A DNA stretch of 29,856 bases from a virus, in the IMG/VR virus record IMGVR_UViG_3300023116_000221, positions 1 to 29,856 of that record; one strand, 5' to 3'. The notes beneath the pieces are model-generated. The model did not search any database. It worked only from the letters and a program-made list of their open reading frames with translations, and had not been told where the DNA came from. Shown piece after piece: positions 8,501 to 20,500 of this stretch. The translations under genes and the position numbers were made by a program. Within the stretch, counting starts at the first letter, position 1. Each line of letters begins with the position of its first letter.

Positions 8501-11500
8501 TAATGTATATTTGAACGGAGTTCAACTTACAGCAGAATTAGATTACAGTTTCAGTAATGACGGTTATGTAATAATTGAAGCAGGACAAACTGAAGATGAT
8601 ATTATTGAAATATACGAGTTTGAAACTACTGACGGTTCTTACATTGCTCCTACGCCGACAAAATTAGGATTGTATCCAAAATACTATCCTGAACTTCTTT
8701 TAGATGACACTTACCAAACAGAAAATGCGTTAGACGATAAAAAATATAAAGTTTATGGCGAAGTTTCTGAAGGATTCCAAAACGCTAAAATGCGAGGATG
8801 GTTCTATCCTTTGTTTACTACACAACAAGCAGCTAAATCAGCAGACATTGAAAATGGTGGCACAGGAGAAATACACAAACACCAATTTAAAGGTTTAAAT
8901 GTTACTCTTTATATGCCAAATACTGGAGGAGTTCACGGCGGCGAAGATAATGTTGAAATAGATTCTTATCCAACCGGTATTCCATTTATTAGAGGTCACG
9001 ACGGAAGTTATGTTAGAGCATACTTAGATTATAGAGATGAATTACTTTTAGAATTAGAAAAAAGAATCTTTAATAATATAAAAGTAAACTATGAAAATAC
9101 AGGATTAGATGTTGATAAGTTTTTAGGTGATGATAAATCTAATAACGTTTTTTCTAGAGCAGAAATTAATAGTTCATTACTGCAATACTTTAAAAGATGG
9201 CTCACATTAGTTGACGCTGATTATTCAGATAATTATTTTTATGATCGCAATAACTCTTTCACATTTAACTATTCAACTGCATTAGATCCTAACGGAAATC
9301 TTTTACCTGGTTTTTGGAGAGGAATCTACAAAAGAGCGTTTGGCACAGATAAACCACATTCGCAGCCTTGGGAAATACTAGGAATAAAACGTAAACCAAA
9401 ATGGTGGGATACAGTATACGGTCCCGCCCCATACACAAGTGATAATTTAATTTTATGGAGAGATATAGAAGCAGGAAAAATTGCTGATCCTGAAAATACA
9501 AGATATACAACTCAATATAGCCGACCTGGAATACTTTCACACATTCCGGTTGATTCAAAAGGTAAATTAAAGCCGCCACAACAAAGCGGTTATGTAAAAG
9601 GTTTTGTACTTAGACAAAGCACAAACAATTTCAATTTTGGCGACGAGGCCCCAGTTGAAACTGCGTGGAGAAGAAGTTCTGATTATCCATTTGCTGTTAT
9701 ATCTAGTATGTTGTTGAATAAACCTTCGGATACATTAAGTAAAGGGTTTGATGTATCAAGAATTTCAAAAAATCTTGCAGGACAGTATGTATATAATAAC
9801 AATAAGCATATTAGAACAGACAGTATTGTATTTCCTAATACATATGCTGACAATCAAAGAGTTTTGGCTGCTGGTTTTATCAACTTTATATATAATCTAG
9901 TAGCAAATGATATACTCACAATCTACGAAGATTATCAAAATGAAGTAAAGTCAATACAAAACCAATTAGGCTTTAAATTAGGTAGTTTTAGTGATACTTC
10001 AAAATTAAATTTAGTTTTAGATAGCCGTAGTCCACAACAACAATTAGAGGAAGGAGGAATATATATTCCTCAAGAAAATTATAAAATTATTTTCAATACT
10101 AGTTCTCCTCAAAAAATTGCAACCTATAGTGGAGTTGTTGTAGAAAAAAGAGCTAACGGATTTACTATTAGAGGATATAATAACGAGAATCCATTTTTTG
10201 AATATTATACTCCAAGAATAGGTAGTAAATCAGTAAATGTAACAGTTGGTGGTATATCCGAATCTTCTACAGACTGGCAATCTGCAAAGTTTTATGTAAA
10301 AGATACAGTAGTAGAATATAATAATAATTTTTATAGAGCTTTAAAAGATCATACGTCAGGTGAAAGTTTTAGTTTACAAAATTTTGTCAAGTTACCTGAA
10401 CTGCCAACTGTTGGCGGCAAAACTGCTGGTTTTAAACGTAATTTTGATAAAACTGAAGTTCTAAGCTTACAATACGGTACAACACTTTCAACCTCGCAAG
10501 ATGTAGTAGATTTCCTTCTTGGCTATGGTGAAAGACTACAAGATATAGGTTTTGAGTTTAATTATGTAGAAGGCGAAGGATTAGTTAACAACTGGGATCA
10601 AATTTGTAAAGAATTTTTATTCTGGACCACACAAGGATGGGCAAGTGGAACAGTTATTACATTATCACCTGCTGCTAATAGTTTTAACTTTAAACAAGAT
10701 TATTTTGTAGTTGATAATATAAATGATGCATTTTATCCTTATAGTATTTTGCAAGCTAACGGTGAGCCATTATCTACAGAATTTACAAGTTTACTCAGAA
10801 ACAAAAATAGTTTTGGTATAGAAACCATTGACACTACCGAAGGATTGTATAGTGCTGCATTACCTCTTGTGCATAAAGAACACGTAGTTGTAATTGATAA
10901 CAAAACTGTGTTCAATGATGTGGTGTTCGAACCTTCAACAGGTTACAGACAAGAAAGAATCAAAGTCACAGGATATCGTGCAGCTGATTGGAACGGAGGC
11001 CTAAATATTCCAGGATTTGTGTATGATGATGCTAAAGTTACAGATTGGACAAATTGGAAAGATTACGCTATAGGTAGTATAGTAAAATATAGACAGTTTT
11101 ATTATGTAGCTACAAATAATATTCCTGGAACTAACAAATTTAATTCTAATGATTGGTATAGATTAAGCAAAAAACCAGAATCAGAACTAATTACAAATTT
11201 TGACTACAGAATTGATCAGTTTAGTGATTTTTATAATTTAGATACAACAGGATTTGATAGTGAATTACAAAAAATGGCTAAGCATCTTACTGGATTCCAA
11301 AAAAGACAATATCTTGCAAATATAATTCAAGATGATGTAAGCCAATATAAATTCTATCAAGGATTTATCCAAGATAAAGGCACAAAGAATGCACTAGATA
11401 AATTATTTTCTTCTTTAGGTAATTCGGGCCAAGACACATTAGAATTTTACGAAGAATGGGCAATTCAAGTAGGTAGATACGGAAACGTTGATAATAAAAA

Positions 11501-14500
11501 TCAAATAGAAATTAATTTTGAAGAAGAAAAAATTGTTGATTCTCCTCAGGCTATAGAATTAGTAACGTCTCTACCAGACACAAACTATGATCGTCATTAT
11601 AGAATTTTACCATTTCAAATGTATGATAAGCCAGCTGATTATGATCACAAGCCGTTCCCTACAAAAATACTAGATACGGAGATTATAAAATCGGGTGGTT
11701 TTGTTAACGAGGAAGATGTTGCATTTGTAGCAGGAAATAATGCGGAATTGCCTACAGGAGATGTAAATCAGCTTATTTTAGGTTCCTATATTTGGGTAGT
11801 TGAACAAGGAGAAAATCCTTGGGCAGTTTATCAACATATAGAATCAGGTGCAAAAGCAATAGATTTTACTGATTTAGAAACTACCGATACAGACGGAAAT
11901 CAACTTTGGCAAATAAAAATTGATAGATGGCCCGGAGACATAATAAAAGTAGGTGATATTATAGGAGTTAAAGGAGCTCAAGAATATGACTTAAATGGAC
12001 TTTATATTGTTGATAATACAAATCTTGATAAAATTACAATTAAAACTTCTTCTGACAATCAACCTTCAAGTTTTACAAATGAAAATTTCTTAGTAACTAT
12101 ACTACGCAATGTAAGAGTAAAAGATATTGAAGCAGCAAATACATTAGCACAACAAAAAGTTTATCAAGGACAACGTTTTTGGGTTGAAAATTTTGAAAAC
12201 AACGATTGGAAAGTAATAGAAAATAATAGTGTTTATGAGGCAAATCAAACAATTATTAACACAAATAGTTTTTTAAATGAAATGCAAGGATTTTCTGATA
12301 GCATTGCAGTAAGTAGTGATAATAAGAATTTGTTTATATCATCTTATTCTGATGCAAATGGAAAAGTTGACTATTATAGAAGATCTAATGATGTTCAAGG
12401 TTTTGTCATTGATCAAACAATTTTACCTCCAGATACAATCGATGTATGGGAACCGAATAAAGATTATTTAAGAAATAACGTTATTGTATACGATGTTGAC
12501 AGTACACGCACGTATTGGAAAGCAATTGACAATCATACTAGTGGCACATTTTTTAGTGACACAGAAGCAAGTACTTATTGGGAACAAATTACAAATGCAT
12601 TTGCGTATTTTGATCCATATAATAGTCAATTCGGAAAATCAATTGATGTTTCTGCAGACGGCGAATTTTTAGCAGTAGGATCTCCAAACGCAAGCTATGT
12701 TCCTACTAGATTTTTAGGAGAATTTGATTCAACTCGCACATACATAAAGGGCGATATAGTTAGATATAGAGAAAGTTTATGGAAAGCAAATAGAGAAATA
12801 TTACCTAAAATCGAAGATCAACCGTTTACTACATTTGACTCTTACATTAACATTACTGAACAACAGGATGCAGATAGCACTACACTTACACTTTTAGTTG
12901 CAGGAAATCCTGGTTTAGAAAATAGTGTTGTAGATCATTTCTTAGTTAGAGCTCCTGCTGATATGTATAATGGAACCCAAGTAGGTGACGGAGTATCATT
13001 ATCTTGGAATTCGAGAAGTTATGCATTTCCAACATTAGATAGATATTTTCCTTTTGATGAAGAAATTTCAGAACTAAGTGCTGCTTATATTTCGCAAGAA
13101 CACATTATACAACAAAAGATTGATAACATTTTCTTTTTAGAAACATTTGTAACACTTCCTAATGTTGGTGATAGAATAGAAACTGACACAGGTTCAGGAA
13201 TAGTCTATTATAGAGCTACTCTAGGTGATAGTGCAGTAATTTATATTACTGATGCAAATGGTGTCTTTCCAATTACTGGCGAAATGTTTACTGATAATAA
13301 AGATTTTGTAGGCTTTTATACAGAAGAAAATACTTATTCTACTACTGACTCTGTAGGCGGTTACTGGTTGTTTAAAACATATGATATCGGCCAAGACCCT
13401 GTACCAACTCACGTAGTTCCTAATTTTTCTGGAGATACATTTACATATAGTAATAACAGTAGATACTATGATGTAGGTAGAGGATTGGTTTATTCTGATG
13501 TGAGACGTATTTCCGAAATACAGGAAAATCATCCTATTAATGCTTATAGTAATATTCAAGATACTGTAGGAACAATTGGACCATACCTTAATAGAAAAAA
13601 TCAAGCTAGTTTTATTACCCACTTATCTTTTAATGGTGATAATGGAGGAGTAAATAGTCCGTATCCTAGTAATAAGTTTGTAGTAAGATTGTCTAAAACA
13701 TATTCTGATTTACTGTATCCTAGATTTTTATCAGAAGGACCTAATAATCTTTCTATAGAAATGAAATATTATGATAATCCAGATTATGATATAAGCTCTA
13801 CTGGCTTACAAGTATCTGACTTAACAAAAACTCATAGCATTAATGATATGTGGGACGGGTTTATTGAATTTGATTTTACTGAATTTGACTTCCAAGGTAA
13901 TGTTTTTGAACCAGAAATTGGAGATATTCTAGTCGATGTACAAACACCTAGAGATGGCCAAGGTGGTTTAGCTGTAACAAGTTCAACTACAAGTGCAGCT
14001 GAAGTTGTTTATTATCAAAGAAACTTTAATAGAATAAGAGTTTACGTTAAATTACGTACAGATATTGCTTCAGGCAATTGGTCACAGTTAACAAATATTG
14101 GAAGATTCCAAGTCAAACGTTTATCTAATCCAACCTTACGTGGTGCTGGAGATCCTGATCAAGTTATTGGTACTATTTTAGATATTAATGATGATATAGC
14201 ATTAGGAACATCACTTATTGGAAAACTTTTAGTTATCGAAGCAGATTCAACATTTCCAGCAGTAGATAATTGGGATGATATTATTCCGATAGTTGATCAA
14301 GAATATTATTTTTATAATGAAGATACATTAACTGGTATTGATAGAGAGCAAAATGCACCGTACTCTTTGAATAAAGACTACACTCAAATTTATAATATTC
14401 CTGCAGACAGAACTGGTACTGGCGGTTTTGAAAACCAAGGAGCCGTGACAATTTATAGAAGAGATGTTTCAGGATTATATCAACTACAAATAGTGTTAAC

Positions 14501-17500
14501 GTCTGAATATGCTGGAAAAGATAAACAGTTTGGTTCTAATGTTAAGATAACGAAAAAGAATAATTTATATAAACTATTAATTTCTAATGAACCTACAGGA
14601 GATGCAAGAAATGATCCATACGAATGGAGGAAAAATCCTGGTGCTATAGAAATTTATAATCACGGTGTATTTGAAGATCAAACTTTTAAAGGAGATTATC
14701 TTCTCGGAGTTGAATACCTAACTGGCGATGTAGTTCTTTATAAAGATGACTATTTTGCTGCAAGAAAAACAATATCATCTTCTAGTAATGAAATTAATAA
14801 TTCGATATTTTGGAATAAAATATCTTGGAGACGTAGTAAAGATTCTAACTACAGAGGCGCCTTTAACAATCTATATTCTTATGCAGAAGGAAATATAGTA
14901 TTACAAGATGGATTATTCTGGAAGGCACTTACTAATATTAGTGCTGGAGCTGTATCACCAAATTCACTTAACAGTTCTTGGCAGCAGCAAATTGCAACAA
15001 TAGATTATTTAGGTTATCTACCAAATTTATCTGGGTTTAACTATCTTGCAGAGCAAGTTTTTGATCCAGATGAAAATATTGAGCAGTTTGCAGATAGCTT
15101 TGAGGTTAGTGAAGATGGAGAAACATTAATAGTTAAATCTAGACAAGTTTTATCTGATAGTAGTTATGAAGTTTCTCTTGTTGTTTATAATTTAGAAAAC
15201 AAAAAATATACGTTAAAACAAATAATTAAAGCACCGGCATCAGGACAAACATTACAAGATAATGATAATGATAGATGGCTGAAAGACGCTAATAATAGTA
15301 ACATACCAGCAGTATATCAAGACACTAATCCTGCAGGATTGCATTATACAACAAATCAAGATGTCGTAGGTACTAGAGTTCCTAATCCAAATGCTACTCC
15401 GGAAGTATATATTGATTCTAATAAATGGGCTGATAGTATTAGTTTGTCTCCAGATGGTTCAGCATTAGCAGTAAGTGTCCCATATATTGATACTGAGAAA
15501 GAAGAACAAGGCGAAGTTTGGATTTATAATTTTGATTACGATAATAGTTATTATGGAATTGTTAATAATGATGTGACTAATCCAACGTTTGTGCTAAGAT
15601 CGCCAAATAACGAAGAAGTTGAAAAATTTGGTTCTACTATCAGTTTTGGCAAAGATAATTTAGTTATATCAAGTTTAAACGGAGATATGAATATTCCAAC
15701 TAGATTTGATACATTTGTTAATACAATTTCTGATGATAGTTATATTTTAGATTCTGATACAGATGCTAGAACGCCAACAACATTTGATATCGGTTATACA
15801 ACCTTTGCCAACAAAAAAGTAGACAGAGGCACAGTATACATATTTGAAAAATTAGGTAATGGGTTTATATATTCAGAACAACTTATATATCCGTCGGTAC
15901 AATTTGAATTTGGAAAAAATTTAAAAGCTAAAAATAATCACATTTATGTGGGTGTACCTAACGCTATAAATCCTTTAGGTGACGAAAGAGGTTATGTAAT
16001 TGACTATCGTAAGCCAAAAAATAAACTTGCTTGGACTAATAAAAGAAGTAGCCAAGTTCCAGTTGATATAGATAAAATTGATGGAGCATTCCTATATAAT
16101 AAAAGAACAAACGAAATTATTTCTTACATAGACTATATTGATCCTATTCAAGGTAAAATTGCAGGAACAGTTGATCAAGAAATTACATATAAACTTAATT
16201 TAGACCCAGCTAGATATAATGTTGGACCATTAGCAGATAGTGATGTTGATCCTAAAGTAGCTTGGACTGACAAAAATGTAGGACAGGTTTGGTGGAATAT
16301 TACTAATGCAAGATTTAGTTATGCATATCAAGGAACTACAACATTCCAGAAAAATGAATGGAATAGATTACTTCCAGGATCAACAATAGATATTTATGAG
16401 TGGGTAGAAAGTGACTATCTACCTAGTCAATGGAATCAGCTTGCAGATACTGACAATGGCATAAAACTAGGTATCAGTGGTACAGCTATCTACGGAGACG
16501 CTAAGTATAGTGCCAAATTATCATACAACGAAGTAAGTAAAACTTTCAGCACCAAATATTATTTCTGGGTAGAAAACAAACAAACAGTTCCAAGGGTAGA
16601 AAATAGAAATATAAATCTATTAACTATGGTAGGTTTGATTGCAAGACCTAGACAATCGGGCTATAGATTTTTAAGTTTAATTGGAAATAATAAGTTAATC
16701 TTAAATAATTTTGATAAACTAATAACCTCAGATGATTTGGTTCTCAATATTAGATATAAAAAAGAAACTGGAAAATCTCAAAACGAGCATAAACAATATC
16801 AAATTATTTCTGATAAGTTGCCTACTAGCAAACCGAATTCAGATATAGAACGCAAATGGATAGACAGTCTTATCGGAGTAGATACTCAACTAAGACGTGT
16901 TCCTGATATAACTATTCCTGTAGCAAAAAGAATTGGTATACAAAATAGACCAAGACAGGGTATGTTTGTCAATAGAGTAGAAGCTTTAAAACAAACTATA
17001 GAAAGAATTAATTATGTGTGTTCAAAAAATCTTATTGTAGATGAAAAGAATTTATCTAGATTATTTGAAAATGAAATTAAACCTACAACTATTAGTAATA
17101 GATTTGATGTAGAGATTGATACATATGAAGAATTAGCATTTGTAAGTACCAACAAACTTACACCTGCAGTGCTTACACCTGTAGTAGTAAATGGAAAAAT
17201 ATTAAGGGTAATAATCACAAATCCTGGAAGAGGCTATAAAGTTCCTCCTAGCTATGATATTGAAGGCGAAGGATCTGGAGCAGCTTTTGACATTACTATT
17301 AATAATTTAGGACAAATTACAGATGTAACTGTAACTGCACAAGGTTCGGGATATAAAGAAAATACAATCATAAACACTCGTAAATTTAGTGTATTAATTA
17401 ATTCTGACAATACAGCATTTAATAAGTGGACAATTTATGATTGGAATAATACTTTAAACAAATGGACTAGAACTGCTATACAGTCCTATGATGTTAGCGT

Positions 17501-20500
17501 GTATTGGGATTATATAGATTGGTATGACGAAGGTTACAATCAGTTTACAAATGTAAAATACAGTGTTGACAACTCTTATGAATTACCTAGTATAAATGAT
17601 TCAATAGGAGATATTGTTAAAATAAACAATGTAGGTTCCGGAGGTTGGCTACTATTACAAAAAGTTTCCAATGAACAAACTGAAGATTATACAATTAACT
17701 ATTCAACAGTTGGCAGACAAAACGGAACTATAGAATTTAAATCTAGTCTTTATGATTTTATAAAGAATTCTATTGGTTATGATAATACAAGTTTTGATAG
17801 TTCATTCTATGATACTAATCCGGTTAAAGAATTACGCATTATATTTGATACTATTAGAGATTACATTTTTACCACAAATCTTGAAATAGAATATAATCAA
17901 TTATTTTTTGCAAGTTTGAGATATATTTTATCTGAGCAGGCTCGTGTAGATTGGATGTTTAAAACTAGCTTTATATCAGCTAAACATAAATTAGGTACAT
18001 TAGAACAAAGCCCTACATTTAAGTATAGTAATTTAGAAGATTACGAATCTTATGTGAAAGAAGTAAAACCTTATAGCACAAACATAAGAGAATTTGTTGA
18101 TAATTACGAAAATTTAGATAACACTAATAGTGTAACAACTGACTTTGACAATGCACCTTATTTTAACGATGAAATTGGAAGAATTTCGTCAAGCAACGCT
18201 AGTATCACCCAAGATATAATAATAGGTGACGAATCTAACACTGCTCAATATCCAAGAAAACATTGGAGAGATAATTTAGGTTATCAAATTAAAGAAATAA
18301 ATGTAGCAGAGCCTGGTACAGGTTATACTTGGACACCAGTTGTAAATATCAGTGGCGGCGGCGGCTCAGGAGCCAAAGCAAAGGCAGTTTTAGGATATGG
18401 TAAAATAACTAAAATTATAGTTACAGATCCCGGCAATGGCTACACTAGTCTTCCTACGGTAACTATAGAAGGGTCTCAACAGGAAAATAGTATTCAAGCC
18501 AAAGCAGTTGCAGTCTTAGGCAACGGAAAAGTTAGATCTCCGCACATAAGAGTTAAATTTGATAGACTGTCTGGAACATATACTTACGATACTATCCAAA
18601 AAACAGCATCATTTACAGGAACAAATATTAATACAGTTTTCACTCTACCGTTTCCTATGGATCTTGAAAATACAAAAGTAAAAGTATATATTAATAAGGT
18701 CGAACAACTTAGAAGCAAATACACATACGAAAATGTAGTAGATAATTCAAAAGGATTTGCTGTAGAAAAAGGTAGAATTAACTTTACAACGCCGCCGGCT
18801 ACTGATGATTTGATATATATTGAATATCAAATACCTCTAAGTATGTTAGGTGCCGAAGATAGAATTTTACATTCATATAATCCTTTGAGTGATATGTACG
18901 GAAAAGATCTTTCTCAGTTAATGACTGGTATAGATTATGGCGGTGTTGAAGTTAGAAGTTATGAGTTTGCAGGAGTGTCAGGTTGGGATTCTAAAGGATG
19001 GTATACCGATTATTGGGACGAATTTGACGATACTTTTGAAGATGAAATCTTTGTTGCAGATCAATCAACTGTTGCAGTTCAACTCAGTTCTCCGTTAGAA
19101 TCGGGTGTCGAATATAATGTTTATAGAAGAAAATATAGTTCAGTATTACCTAATCCTAATCCTTTTGTAAGAATAGATGATCCTAACTTTGGAACTATTA
19201 CACCAGTAACTAATAAAGACGCAGAAATGCAAACTTTAACCGGAGACGGTGTTACCGATATAATAGATCTAGCAGAATTATCTGTTGAATTGTTAGACGG
19301 TGATACATTAATTGTAAGAAAAACCACAAGTGATGGAAGTGTATTACCTGATACAAATAGTTATGATACACAATTAAGTGGCGGAGACTTATCTTATAAC
19401 AATGCAACTGGTATAAATGCAGAAGATATTATTACAGACGGCGACGGATTTATTTCTGAAGCTGCAATGGCAGGCCCAGAGGAACTTGTTCCTGGACAAA
19501 TATACGATACATTAGATTTGAAAGTATTTACTAGAGAAGGATCTGGACAAGGTAAAATATTTGTACAAAATTATCGAGTGAATGAAGATATTAGTGAGTA
19601 CGATCTAGGGGTTACTCCTGGTACAATTGATAGTGTTTTTGTAAAAGTGAATAACTTTATTTTAAGAAGAGGAATTGATTACAGCATTAACTGGAATAGT
19701 AATACAGTAATATTGAATAGTATTTTTACAGAACTACCTAATTATGTTAACGGAGCATCATTAAGTATTGTTTCTATAGCGCAAGCAGGTCAAAGTATCC
19801 TTGATTTCTATAATTACAAAGGTGATGGACAAACTAGAGATTTTGAAACTAATGTAAGATTACAAGAAAATATTTCCGTTTATGCAAGTATTAATGGTGT
19901 TAAGCAAGATGTAACATTTGGAGAAGATTCTACAGACAGCAATCTTATTATAAGTTTTGATAATGCACCAAATCTAAATGATGCTGTTTATATTGCACTA
20001 TTTGCAGGAGATAGTGTAGTAAACTATAGTCAACTGAAAAAAGATCAGTTTACAGGAGATGGGTTAACTACAGATTTTCAATTAAGTAGTGCTCCATTTT
20101 ACAGTAAACCGTCTCAATACAACCTAATTGTAAAAGTAGGTAATTTAATATTGACTCCTGGATACAATATACAATATACAATTCCAGAAAACAGACAAAG
20201 AGAATTTGCATTAGAAGTTTTCCAACAGCCTTCAGGATCATTACTTACAAGTGATATTGTTGTATATATTAATGGCGAACGTATTACTGTAGAGTCACTA
20301 CAATGGAGATTTGATATTGCAAATAGTAGTGTTGTGTTAGCGGACGATGTCGGTCAGCCCGGAGACGTATTAGAAATATTTGTTATTACTGATGGAGATT
20401 ATACATTATCCGCAGAAGATACTGTAAGAATTTACAATCCTCCTGCAGATAGCACTACTATAGAAATCTACCAATTTAGTAATCACGACATTTTAGAAAT

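Noticed and set aside
12484-12672. Plus-strand 62-codon ORF inside the giant gene
   Set aside because: It is in a different frame within a conserved repeat region, with no recognisable product.
13221-13622. Minus-strand ORF of 133 codons, and similar ones at 2466-2765, 3648-3926 and 25755-26102
   Set aside because: They lie wholly inside long + strand genes, have no ribosome site or family pattern, and are expected shadows in AT-rich sequence of this codon use.
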